From positions 1-23,546 of the forward strand of contig JAUYSF010000193.1 of NCBI GenBank assembly GCA_030696435.1: a stretch of 23,546 bases of DNA, read 5' to 3'. This DNA is from Desulfoprunum sp. (GTDB lineage: Bacteria > Desulfobacterota > Desulfobulbia > Desulfobulbales > Desulfocapsaceae). A program made the translations under genes and the position numbers. The notes under the pieces were generated by a model, which saw nothing but the letters and a program-made list of their open reading frames with translations, made no database searches and was not told the origin of the DNA. This document shows, piece by piece, positions 15,020-23,039 of the stretch; position 1 is the stretch's first letter, and every line of letters begins with the position of its first letter.

Positions 15020-16531
15020 GTGAATAGGTCAAAAATATTACTTGGTTGTTCTTTGGTAGCAATTGCCTCGATGGCAATGCTGGTAAACTCAATCAGCGGT
15101 AAAGAAGAAGAGAGAGTGGCGATCAATACCAGCCCGGTCGTTAAGGAAAAAGGTGTGGAGGCGAAAAATGAGGCGTGGGCCAAATATTATCCCCGCCAAT
15201 ACGACTCATGGAAGCAGACCAGCAAGAGCGACAAGATCGATGATCTGTTAAAGAAGAAACCACAGCTTGCCATATTATGGGCGGGCTATGGCTTTTCCAA
15301 GGATTATAATGCCCCGCGCGGCCATTTCTACGCCCTGCAGGACAATATTAACACCCTGCGTACCGGCGCCCCGGTCAGCCCGATAACCGGCCCATCGCCT
15401 ACAGCCTGCTGGAGCTGCAAATCCCCCGATGTACCACGGCTTATCGAAGAGGTCGGCGAGAAGGAATATTTCACCGGCAAGTGGGCAAAATACGGCAGTC
15501 AGGTAGTCAATCCCATCGGTTGTGCCGACTGCCATGACAGCAAAACCGGTAATCTCGTCATCACTCGACCATGGTTAAAAAGAGGTCTGGAGGCGACCGG
15601 AGTCAAACTGGACAAGATCACCCATCAGGACATGCGTTCATACGTTTGCGCCCAGTGTCACGCTGAATATTACTTCAAGAAGACCGAGGAAACCGATGAT
15701 AAGGGCAATAAGAAGGTCATCAACACGGTCACTTTTCCCTGGGCCAACGGCTTCAAGGGCGAGAGTATTGAAGAGTATTATGATGATCTCGGTTTTTCAG
15801 ATTGGCCCCACAGCATCAGTAAAACCCCGATGCTGAAGGCCCAACATCCGGACTACGAATTGTTCACAACCGGTATCCACGCACGAAGAGGTGTGGCCTG
15901 CGCCGACTGCCATATGCCCTATAAACAGGAAGGGGCGGTCAAATATTCCGACCATCATATCACCAGCCCGCTTGACAACATTGCCAACACCTGTCTGAAC
16001 TGTCATCAGGAGACCGAGGCCGAATTCAAGGCGGTGGTCAAGGCCAAACTCGAGCGCAAAGAACAGTTGATGGAAATCGCCATGAACAGTCTGGCCAAGG
16101 CCCACCTTGAGGCCGGCAAGGCCTGGGAAGTCGGCGCGACGGAAGAGGAAATGAAGGATATCCTGCAGGACATCAGGCACGGCCAATGGCGCTGGGATTA
16201 TGCCATAGCCAGCCATGGCAGTTTCTATCATGCCCCGGAAGAGACTCTCAGGCTCCTTGCCGTAGCCAATGAAAAGGCCCAGGAGGCCCGGGTCAAACTG
16301 GCGGCAGTCCTGGCCAAACACGGGGTGATCGGTTACGTTGTGCCTGATTTCTCGACGAAGGAAAAAGCCCAGATACTCGCCGGCGTCGATCTGCAAAAAG
16401 ATATTGGTGAAAAACTCAAATTCAAGGAAACCCTGTTACAGGAATGGAACAAGGAGGCCGTCGAAAAAGGCCGTTTGAACATGGATTCGCGCAAAGGTAT
16501 GAGCGACCATTCATCCTATTCCACGAAGTAA
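15020..16531 (+). CDS. nrfA: ammonia-forming cytochrome c nitrite reductase NrfA
   Basis: NrfA reduces nitrite to ammonium with six electrons in the periplasm, and can also reduce nitric oxide, hydroxylamine and sulfite. The 503-residue protein begins with a signal or anchor segment (about 5-26). The active-site heme is CWSCK (130-134), with lysine as axial ligand. The other four sites are CADCH (168-172), CAQCH (210-214), CADCH (294-298) and CLNCH (325-329). The conserved catalytic residues appear as R114 in TLRTGAP, Y217 in CHAEYYF and H276 in KAQHPDYE. The start is GTG 15020 with GGGAGGAG six bases before it. In sulfate reducers this complex often serves nitrite detoxification. Confidence 0.97.
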   Translation: MNRSKILLGCSLVAIASMAMLVNSISGKEEERVAINTSPVVKEKGVEAKNEAWAKYYPRQYDSWKQTSKSDKIDDLLKKKPQLAILWAGYGFSKDYNAPRGHFYALQDNINTLRTGAPVSPITGPSPTACWSCKSPDVPRLIEEVGEKEYFTGKWAKYGSQVVNPIGCADCHDSKTGNLVITRPWLKRGLEATGVKLDKITHQDMRSYVCAQCHAEYYFKKTEETDDKGNKKVINTVTFPWANGFKGESIEEYYDDLGFSDWPHSISKTPMLKAQHPDYELFTTGIHARRGVACADCHMPYKQEGAVKYSDHHITSPLDNIANTCLNCHQETEAEFKAVVKAKLERKEQLMEIAMNSLAKAHLEAGKAWEVGATEEEMKDILQDIRHGQWRWDYAIASHGSFYHAPEETLRLLAVANEKAQEARVKLAAVLAKHGVIGYVVPDFSTKEKAQILAGVDLQKDIGEKLKFKETLLQEWNKEAVEKGRLNMDSRKGMSDHSSYSTK

Positions 16532-16542
16532 TCCTTCCCCTA

Positions 16543-16582
16543 CGATCCGGCAGGCTGACTTCATGGACAGCCTGCCGGATCG
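16543..16582. terminator. strong 15-bp hairpin between convergent genes
   Basis: A perfect 15-bp stem, CGATCCGGCAGGCTG (16543-16557) with its complement at 16568-16582, closes on a 10-base loop. It begins 11 bases after the nrfA stop and lies between nrfA and the oppositely oriented hydrolase gene. There is no T run on either side, so it is not a classical intrinsic terminator. It may act as a bidirectional terminator aided by Rho, or protect mRNA 3' ends. Confidence 0.65.
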
Positions 16583-16644
16583 CCTGAATGCCTCCTGCCG
16601 TCATCCTGCCAAATTCTCAGCCGCGATTCAGGCCATATTCCAAA

Positions 16645-17298
16645 TCACATCTGCGTACCTGCCTTGACCAAAGCACCGGCCTGCCGCCACTGCGTGCTCA
16701 AGGCATCGATGGCCTTACCACTTTCGGTAGCCAGGCCATCAGAGAAGAGAGTCACCTTATAGCCCCGATTCAAGGCTCCCATGGTCGTGGCATTGACGCA
16801 ATAGGCCGCATCGAGTCCGACAAGAATAAGCTGATCCACTTGGTTTTCCCGGAGGTAGCTATCAAGCGCGGGATTGGCGAAGGCGTCGGCCCGATTCTTC
16901 GTAAAAGTCGTGGTCCCAAGGATTTTCTCAAGCCGCTGATCCATCTCCGTCCCAGGTGAACCAGGGGCGTTGATGCCGCCAACCAGAACAGCAACAAGGG
17001 GATTATCAATGATGTTCTGGATAAAAACTACCTTGACACCTTTTTCTTTAGCCTGGGCGATTAGAGCATTTGAGGCTGCCACGATCCGGTCGCCATCCCG
17101 ATACCGTTTCTTGGCCTGGGGGCCTGTATAATCTTCCTGAATATCAATGACCAGAAGCGCCGGTCGGGGATCTTGATAGGCCCCAATCTTCGGTCCGGTG
17201 GTGGGCTGCATGCTCTGATAGATCACGGCAAAAACCGCAATGAGCGCCACGAAGATCAGGCCGACTGTCCAGAGCAGAATCTTTTTCCATCGTTTCAT
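16645..17298 (-). CDS. membrane-anchored isochorismatase-family cysteine hydrolase
   Basis: This 217-residue protein has an N-terminal membrane helix (about 7-28) followed by an isochorismatase-like hydrolase domain. The expected catalytic triad is present: D52 in LVIDIQEDY, K134 in TTFTKNR and C167 in GLDAAYCVNATT. Family members hydrolyse isochorismate, nicotinamide or other small amides; the substrate is unknown here. The anchor is unusual, as most relatives are soluble, and the positive-inside rule (MKRWKK) suggests the domain faces the periplasm. AAGGAAAG lies seven bases before ATG 17298. It follows the AraC gene by 75 bp on the same strand. Confidence 0.87.
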   Translation of the reverse strand: MKRWKKILLWTVGLIFVALIAVFAVIYQSMQPTTGPKIGAYQDPRPALLVIDIQEDYTGPQAKKRYRDGDRIVAASNALIAQAKEKGVKVVFIQNIIDNPLVAVLVGGINAPGSPGTEMDQRLEKILGTTTFTKNRADAFANPALDSYLRENQVDQLILVGLDAAYCVNATTMGALNRGYKVTLFSDGLATESGKAIDALSTQWRQAGALVKAGTQM

Positions 17299-17373
17299 AG
17301 CTGTTCTTTCCTTTTCAAGGTTCTGATATATCTCTTTGCAAGAGAGTTTCTGCCAAACCAGAAAAAAATTCAG

Positions 17374-18219
17374 CTATTTGTCCACCTCACGCCTGTTTAT
17401 CCGAGAATAACGGCCGGGTGTCATACCAACGGTCTTCTGAAAGACCCGGGAAAAATGGCTCTGATCAAAAAAGCCGGTTTCCAGAGCGACATCGGCAATC
17501 TCGCCGCCCTGCAGCAAGAGTTCTTTTGCCTTGCGCACCCGGAAATGGCTCAGATATTCATGGGCGGATATCCCCATGATCCGCACAAAGGTTCGTTGAA
17601 AATAGTAGGGGCTGAGATGGGCCACCCCGGCGAGTTGCTCCAGAGACAGCTCCTTTGAAAAGTTACGGCCTATGAAATCGCAGACCCTACTGATTGCCGG
17701 ACCGTGTTCGCCCGTACCGTGACTCTCCGCCTGTTGCCCTGCGCACTTTTCCATAACGGTCCGCAGGAAGAATCCCAGGCTCTCCTGCTTTTCCAGGTCA
17801 GAGACCGGCAATTCAATCAAGGCCAGACAGGCATGAAAGAGTGCAGACAGATCAGCATCCACATAGCGAACATACTGGAAAGAAGGCGATTCTGCTCTTG
17901 CCGGATCACGGGCCGCAACCATCCCCATGGTCCCGGTCTCCACACTGAAGATCCAATAGGCATGGCCGGTAGCATGCTGTGAGCGGCAGACATGTACCTG
18001 ACCGGGGTTGAGCAGAAAGAACTCACCGGGGGAGACCGCAATCGTCTCCCCGGATACATTGATGATCCGTTGCCCTGCCTGAACCAGGCCAATAATAAAG
18101 GTATGGTGAATATGGCGGCTGAAGCTGCCGGTGACATGGCTACCGCGGACGATCTCAATGCCGGGGGCAAACGGCAGTCTACGGCAGATAACCTCGGGAT
18201 GCTGTTTTTTAGCCGGCAT
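17374..18219 (-). CDS. AraC-family transcriptional regulator
   Basis: This 281-residue regulator has an N-terminal cupin-type ligand-binding domain (about 20-95, with H36, H38, H39 and NPGQVHVCRS at 71-80) and a C-terminal pair of helix-turn-helix motifs. The first is LSLEQLAGVAHLSPYYFQR (191-209) and the second IADVALETGFFDQSHFSRVF (241-260), followed by MTPGRYSR. The ligand is unknown. A GAGGG site precedes ATG 18219. The gene starts only 22 bp from the MITE-like element, so its promoter is inside or beyond that element, or it is read from the upstream cupin gene. Confidence 0.93.
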   Translation of the reverse strand: MPAKKQHPEVICRRLPFAPGIEIVRGSHVTGSFSRHIHHTFIIGLVQAGQRIINVSGETIAVSPGEFFLLNPGQVHVCRSQHATGHAYWIFSVETGTMGMVAARDPARAESPSFQYVRYVDADLSALFHACLALIELPVSDLEKQESLGFFLRTVMEKCAGQQAESHGTGEHGPAISRVCDFIGRNFSKELSLEQLAGVAHLSPYYFQRTFVRIMGISAHEYLSHFRVRKAKELLLQGGEIADVALETGFFDQSHFSRVFQKTVGMTPGRYSRINRREVDK

Positions 18220-18241
18220 GGCAATCCCTCTGATTTTTTTG

Positions 18242-18341
18242 CTAGGAGTCTGTCGGATTATAGAAATTTTTTCTCAGATCAAGGCATTTTCGAAAATAAC
18301 GCAGAGATGGGGAAAAAGGGCATAATCCGACAGGCTCCTAG
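18242..18341. mobile_element. 100-bp MITE-like element
   Basis: Terminal inverted repeats of 20 bp match at 19 positions: CTAGGAGTCTGTCGGATTAT (18242-18261) and its complement at 18322-18341. The outermost CTAG could be a duplicated palindromic 4-bp target. The 60-bp interior has no coding capacity. Ends of the type GAGnCTGTCGGA resemble those of some IS1182-like transposons (recollection). The right end supplies the TAG stop codon of the cupin gene, and the left end lies 22 bp from the AraC start. Confidence 0.8.
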
Positions 18342-18730
18342 AGCAGGGCCGGAAAAAAAGTGGCCAGCATGGTCAACCCCTCTTCACCCGCTTCAACACT
18401 GTGGGCAACACCTTGTGGTATGACAGCCATCTTGCCCGGATGGTAGGCAAACACCTCTTCCTGAAGCCGGCAGCTGCCCTGCCCTGCCAGCACCTCATGC
18501 AGTTCCCATTGTCCGGCATGATTATGGTCGGCCAGAGCGCAATGCGGAGCAATCTGCACCAGGTGGGCGCTGAAACGCCGGTCGGTATCCACTCCCCGGA
18601 TGAGATGCTTGAGGCGCACGCCAAAAAAAGCGGGGTGGTCCGTCCAGTCGATACCCGCCATCTCTTCCACCCGCTGCAGATAATGCACTACTCCCTTTTC
18701 CATTGCAACTGCTGAACCATCGTTCTTCAT
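18338..18730 (-). CDS. small cupin-domain protein
   Basis: This 130-residue protein is a single-domain cupin. The first motif is HNHAGQWELHEVLAG (H69, H71, E76, H78 as likely metal ligands) and the second PGKMAVIPQGVAHSVEAG (with H110). Function may be sensing, isomerase or dioxygenase-like; none can be assigned. ATG 18730 is chosen because AAGGAG lies eight to nine bases upstream; a more distal start at 18772 would add 14 residues without a good site. The last codons and the TAG stop overlap the end of the MITE-like element, so the present C-terminus (FFPALL) was probably set by its insertion. It is upstream of the AraC gene on the same strand. Confidence 0.85.
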   Translation of the reverse strand: MKNDGSAVAMEKGVVHYLQRVEEMAGIDWTDHPAFFGVRLKHLIRGVDTDRRFSAHLVQIAPHCALADHNHAGQWELHEVLAGQGSCRLQEEVFAYHPGKMAVIPQGVAHSVEAGEEGLTMLATFFPALL

Positions 18731-18772
18731 CAATATTCTCCTTTTCCGGGCGGAATTGCCCTTATTATGCAC

Positions 18773-18972
18773 GGAGAATAACCGAGGACGGGATGGCAGT
18801 ATTGTATGATCTTGCTTTTAAACTGTTCTGGAGAATTTGCTTTCCTTTTTAGTGTTGTAGTAGAGTTAAAAGAAAACTTTAACCGCCTGAGAAACTTTCA
18901 TCACAAAGATGGTCACCGGATGCCGGTGCTGGTTCACAGCAGCGTACTCAAGGGTCCGTACAGTAATGATAT
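18773..18972. promoter_or_regulatory. divergent promoter region, cupin / PocR kinase
   Basis: This 200-base AT-rich gap separates the divergent cupin and sensor-kinase genes. It contains two small dyads: GTTAAA (18865-18870) with TTTAAC (18878-18883), and CACCGG (18914-18919) with CCGGTG (18923-18928). Either could be an operator. Promoter boxes were not assigned. Confidence 0.4.
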
Positions 18973-20403
18973 ATGGGGGCTTTGATGATAAAACTGGTTT
19001 TTTCCGATCTGATCGATGTGGCGAAGGCCCAGGAACTGATGGATGGTTACTATGCCGTAACCAAGATCCCCACAGGAATAATCGATGGTGATGGGAAGGT
19101 ATGGACTGCGACCGGCTGGCTTGACATATGCACGAAATTCCACCGGGTAAACCCTGTGACTGCGGCTAGGTGTAAGGAAAGCGATACCTATATCAAGCAT
19201 CATCTGGACACAGGTAGTCTGTATGTCAGCTACAGATGCGCCCATGGGCTGACCGACGTGGCCAGCCCGATTGTCGTTGACGGTCAACTTGTGGCACAGG
19301 TAATGACCGGCCAGCTCTTCCTTCAGGAACCCGATATCGAATTCTTCCGCTGCCAGGCCAAGGAGTTTGGCTTTGACGAGGATGCGTATCTCAAGGCATT
19401 GGCGGAAGTTCCCGTCATAACCGAGGAAGAACTCGATGCGATAATGAAGTTTCTGGCGCAGCTCGCTCAGTTTCTCGCTGATATGGGCTATAAACGGCTG
19501 AAAGAGATGGAGGCGCAGGAAGAAGTCATCCGTCTCAACAGGGAGCTGGAAAGCCGAGTAATCGAGCGAACAGCTGAGCTTCAGGCCGCCAACAGTGATC
19601 TCACCAGGACCCTTGCCAGCCTGCAAGAGACCCAGGCCCATCTCATCCAAACAGAGAAGCTGGCAGCCCTGGGAGACTTAGTAGCTGGAGTTGCCCATGA
19701 GATCAACACGCCAACCGGCGTGGCGGTAACCGCCTCTTCACACCTGGAGCGAAAGACAAGGGAGTTCGGTGAGATGTTTCGCAACGGCGCCGCAAAAAAG
19801 CAGGATCTGGAAAAATTCCTGACCCTTTGCAGCGAAGCCGCCGGGATAATACTCCTGAACCTGCACCGGGCCGCCGAACTAATCGCCAGTTTCAAGAGAG
19901 TGGCAGTCGACCAGTCGAGCGAGGAGAGGCGCGTTTTCAAGGTAAGGGAATATCTCGGCGAGATACTTCTGAGTCTCAGGCCCAAGCTGAAACAGGCCGG
20001 ATTCACCATTGAGCTCAATTGCGACGATATATTGGAGATGGACAGTTACCCCGGTGCCTTCTCCCAGATCATCACGAATATGCTCTTGAATACCGTCATA
20101 CACGCCTTCGAAGGGAAAGAGATGGCTGGTCGTGTCGTCATCGAAGTGAAGAAAGAGGGAGAGTGGTTTGTCCTCAGGTTTTCCGATGACGGCAAGGGGA
20201 TTGCTCCGCAGTATCTGAATAAAATTTTCGAACCCTTTTTTACGACGAGGAGGGGCCAGGGAGGGACAGGCCTTGGTCTCTATATTGTCTTCAACCTTGT
20301 CACGCAGAAGCTGAATGGTACGGTCACGTGTGAAAGCGAGACGGACAGGGGCGCGGTCTTTACAATCAGATTACCCGATGAACATAGAAGGATGGACGGA
20401 TGA
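18973..20403 (+). CDS. PocR-domain sensor histidine kinase
   Basis: This 476-residue soluble kinase begins with a PocR ligand-binding domain (about 6-172), named for the propanediol regulator and proposed to bind small hydrocarbons. The cysteines C53, C67 and C89 (in YRCAHGLTDVASPIVVDG) are typical of this domain. A coiled coil (about 175-230) leads to the phosphoacceptor H242 in GVAHEINTPTG. The ATPase domain has an N box (ITNMLLNTVIHAFEG), G1 FSDDGKGIAP, F box IFEPFFTT and G2 GGTGLGLYIV. No membrane segment is seen, so it senses a cytoplasmic signal. ATG 18985, preceded by GGGGG, is an alternative start. Its TGA overlaps the next ATG (ATGA). Confidence 0.92.
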   Translation: MGALMIKLVFSDLIDVAKAQELMDGYYAVTKIPTGIIDGDGKVWTATGWLDICTKFHRVNPVTAARCKESDTYIKHHLDTGSLYVSYRCAHGLTDVASPIVVDGQLVAQVMTGQLFLQEPDIEFFRCQAKEFGFDEDAYLKALAEVPVITEEELDAIMKFLAQLAQFLADMGYKRLKEMEAQEEVIRLNRELESRVIERTAELQAANSDLTRTLASLQETQAHLIQTEKLAALGDLVAGVAHEINTPTGVAVTASSHLERKTREFGEMFRNGAAKKQDLEKFLTLCSEAAGIILLNLHRAAELIASFKRVAVDQSSEERRVFKVREYLGEILLSLRPKLKQAGFTIELNCDDILEMDSYPGAFSQIITNMLLNTVIHAFEGKEMAGRVVIEVKKEGEWFVLRFSDDGKGIAPQYLNKIFEPFFTTRRGQGGTGLGLYIVFNLVTQKLNGTVTCESETDRGAVFTIRLPDEHRRMDG

Positions 20404-22526
20404 ACAAGTCCGAGATTATTGACGACGAATTACTCTTTTGTGATGAGGAATCGGGTGCCGATGAAGGGATTGCTGTCTCCATGAAACCATGGAAAGTGAT
20501 GATAGTTGATGATGAAGAGTCCGTTCATGCTGTAACACGAATGGTGTTTGACGATTTTGTATTTGAAGGGAAGAGAATTGAGTTCATCAGTGCATACTCT
20601 GCTGCAAAGGCCAAGCTCATGCTCGATGCTCATCCCGACACAGCAATAGTTCTGTTGGACGTGGTGATGGAGCAAGACGATTCCGGACTCCTTCTGACAC
20701 GCCATATCCGCGAGGTGATGGGAAACCGGTTCGTTCGCATTGTTCTTCGGACGGGCCAACCGGGGATGGCACCACAGGAGAAGGTGATTATCGATTACGA
20801 TATCAACGATTATATTGAAAAGACTGATCTGACATCTCAGAAATTCCATACCACTATAATCTCCTCGCTCCGCAGCTACCGAGATATCATGGAATCGGTA
20901 GAGCTCTCAAGGCAATTGCAAGAGGAGATAGCTGAGCGCACGCAGGCGGAAGAGAAGTTGCGTAAGAGCGAAGATCGGATGCGCTTGTTCTTTGAGCGTC
21001 AACTTGTAGGCATGGCCATCACTTCGCCAGAAAAAGGCTGGCTGCAAGTGAATGATCGGTTGTGCGGTATGCTGGGCTACTCACGTGAGGAACTCGCTCA
21101 TCTGTCTTGGGCCGAACTGACCTACCCGGAGGATTTAGAACTCGATATTGCTCAATTCGATCAACTGCTCGCAGGCGACATCGACGACTACACCATAGAG
21201 AAACGCTTCGTCCGCAAAGACGGTGAGTTGCTCCACACCAATCTCGCCGTGGCTTGTGTCCGGCATCCAGACGGTACGACGGACTACGTTTTGGCGCTTC
21301 TGGAAGATCTCACTGATCGAAAACGGGCAGAAAAAGAGAGGGAGAAGTTACAGGCGCAGTTAATCCAGGCCCAGAAAATGGAGTCCGTGGGCCAATTGGC
21401 AGGTGGTGTGGCCCACGACTTCAATAACATGCTCGGGGTGATCCTTGGCTATGCTGAAATAGCCCAGAGCCAATTGGATCCAGCTCATCCGCTCTTTAAC
21501 AACCTCGAAGAAATCCGCAAGGCAGCCATCCGCTCAGCCGACATTACCCGACAACTGCTGACCTTTGCGCGCAAACAAAACGTCGAACCCAAAGTGCTCG
21601 ACCTGAATGAGACCGTGGAAGGGATGCTCAAAATGTTGCGGCGACTCATCGGTGAGGACATCAATCTCGCCTGGTTACCAGGAACGGGCCTGTGGCAAAT
21701 CAAAATGGACCCGTCGCAGATCGACCAGATCCTGGCCAACCTCTGCATCAATGCCCGGCACGCTATCGCAGGTGTCGGTAAAATTACCGTAGAGACGGGT
21801 AACAGCACCCTTGAAGAGGAATACTGCGCCAGTCACGCGGGCTTTGTGTCCGGGGAGTATGTGCGGATATCTGTGAGCGACAACGGCTGTGGCATGGACA
21901 AGGAAACACTTTCCCATATCTTTGAACCGTTCTTCACCACCAAGAGTACAGGCCAAGGAACCGGCCTCGGTCTGGCCACGGTGTACGGTGCCGTTAAGCA
22001 GAATAACGGCTTCATCTATGCCTACAGTGAACCAGGCCAAGGGACGACTTTCACAATCTACCTGCCCCGATATATGGGTAGGACTGGACAGGTTTGGCCA
22101 GAGAGTGCGGCTGCATCCACTGTGGGTGGCCATGAGACCATCCTGCTGGTGGAGGATGAGCCGACGATCCTGGAAATCACCAAAATGATGCTCCAGGGTC
22201 TGGGCTACACCGTGTTGACAGCAAGCATTCCAAGCGAAGCCATCCGCCTTGCTAGTGAGCCTGGTGGCAAGTTCGATCTGCTCCTGACCGATGTGGTCAT
22301 GCCCGAGATGAACGGTCGTGATCTGGCACAACGGCTTCTGATAAGCCAGCCGGGGATGAAATGCCTATTCATGTCAGGCTACACAGCAAATATCATCGCC
22401 AACCAAGGCGTACTGGATGAAAGTGTGTCGTTCATCCAGAAACCCTTCTCGGTGAAAGAACTGGCCGCCAAAGTTCGTCAGGCTTTGACGAGTGAAATAC
22501 TAACCATAATAAAAACAATGGGCTAA
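20400..22526 (+). CDS. hybrid histidine kinase REC-PAS-HisKA-HATPase-REC
   Basis: This 708-residue protein has a receiver domain (about 30-160; acceptor D87 in LLDVVM), a PAS domain (about 190-310), a histidine kinase core with H339 in GGVAHDFNN, an N box around N447 and N451, G1 SDNGCGM, F box IFEPFFTT, G2 [12 protein letters not shown], and a C-terminal receiver (578-700; D631 in [15 protein letters not shown]). No membrane segment is present. The ATGA overlap with the PocR kinase indicates one operon, and the N-terminal receiver is the obvious target of that kinase, giving a phosphorelay. No DNA-binding output domain lies in the window, so the final effector is elsewhere. Confidence 0.92.
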   Translation: MNKSEIIDDELLFCDEESGADEGIAVSMKPWKVMIVDDEESVHAVTRMVFDDFVFEGKRIEFISAYSAAKAKLMLDAHPDTAIVLLDVVMEQDDSGLLLTRHIREVMGNRFVRIVLRTGQPGMAPQEKVIIDYDINDYIEKTDLTSQKFHTTIISSLRSYRDIMESVELSRQLQEEIAERTQAEEKLRKSEDRMRLFFERQLVGMAITSPEKGWLQVNDRLCGMLGYSREELAHLSWAELTYPEDLELDIAQFDQLLAGDIDDYTIEKRFVRKDGELLHTNLAVACVRHPDGTTDYVLALLEDLTDRKRAEKEREKLQAQLIQAQKMESVGQLAGGVAHDFNNMLGVILGYAEIAQSQLDPAHPLFNNLEEIRKAAIRSADITRQLLTFARKQNVEPKVLDLNETVEGMLKMLRRLIGEDINLAWLPGTGLWQIKMDPSQIDQILANLCINARHAIAGVGKITVETGNSTLEEEYCASHAGFVSGEYVRISVSDNGCGMDKETLSHIFEPFFTTKSTGQGTGLGLATVYGAVKQNNGFIYAYSEPGQGTTFTIYLPRYMGRTGQVWPESAAASTVGGHETILLVEDEPTILEITKMMLQGLGYTVLTASIPSEAIRLASEPGGKFDLLLTDVVMPEMNGRDLAQRLLISQPGMKCLFMSGYTANIIANQGVLDESVSFIQKPFSVKELAAKVRQALTSEILTIIKTMG

Positions 22527-22583
22527 AGCAGCATCTCTCTGCTCTTAGAGTTGTACTTCAGCGCACAAATCGGGGTAATCGCC

Positions 22584-22810
22584 TTATCTTGACTTTTTGT
22601 TGATGAGGATGGATGAGCCGGGTGTTCTTTTAGCGGACTTTTTGACATCAGTGGCGATCGATGCCAGTTGTGCATAGGAGTTGATCGGAGTCAGTAGCGT
22701 GTTGAGAATGCCGAAGGAAAGAGAGATTGACGGCATTCACACTCTGCCGGGATATCCACCTGCAACTGGCCCGAGGCGAGTTGCTGCAAAATGTCGGACA
22801 GAGAGTTCAT
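22584..22810 (-). pseudogene. remnant of a GGDEF-type (diguanylate cyclase-like) gene
   Basis: On the minus strand an intact gene start, ATG 22810 reading MNSLSDILQQLASGQLQVDI, runs for about 25 codons. The following sequence matches a GGDEF-like C-terminus only in another frame: 22733-22584 reads SISLSFGILNTLLTP, then NSYAQLASIATDVKKSAKR and a TAA stop. The central catalytic part is missing, so an internal deletion joined the ends with a shift near 22735. The start overlaps the stop of the V4R fragment (ATGA), showing that the two were once an operon. Identification as GGDEF is from the tail pattern only. Confidence 0.6.
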
Positions 22811-22947
22811 GGGTTGGCTTCACCCACCTCGGCAAGCGCCAGAAAGCGGCAGGTTCGGTGACCGGTGCACCAACAGTCAATCTCCTTGACAATGAAACGT
22901 GTGCCGGTGAACGATTCCAGCAGCGCTGCAATGAAGCCTTCATCGTA
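22807..22947 (-). pseudogene. C-terminal fragment of a V4R-domain protein
   Basis: Reading 22947 to 22807 on the minus strand gives 46 residues, beginning YDEGFIAALLESFTG and containing VKEIDCWCTGHRTCRFLALA, then a TGA. The pattern of a C.-G...C.F core after a helix is typical of the end of V4R (4-vinyl reductase) domains found in sensors and XylR-type regulators. The upstream part of the gene is absent: an in-frame stop lies a few codons before, in the attC-like hairpin. The break falls at about 22948-22961, where the foreign-looking segment begins. Confidence 0.62.
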
Positions 22948-22961
22948 GCTGCAGATCGTCT

Positions 22962-23008
22962 GGCATCAGCGGCAAGCGTAGCGAGTCCGCTGCATGCCGG
23001 GGTTAGGT
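22962..23008 (-). repeat. attC-like hairpin, incomplete
   Basis: On the minus strand the sequence begins ACCTAAC (23008-23002), fitting the integron attC R'' consensus RYYYAAC. Then come GGCATGCAGCGG and, after a 14-base loop, CCGCTGATGCC. The arms (22962-22972 and 22987-22998) pair except for one extra base, like the bulged stem of attC. The matching R' core GTTRRRY expected just after is missing, so the site is truncated or degenerate. It lies 32 bases behind the stop of the HD gene, the normal place for the attC of a gene cassette. Confidence 0.42.
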
Positions 23009-23039
23009 GGCGGCGTGGAATGAGGCCGGGACGTATGCC

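Noticed and set aside
16543..16582. Classical Rho-independent terminator after nrfA
   Set aside because: The stem is excellent, but there is no T run on either strand, so it is listed only as a terminator-like hairpin.
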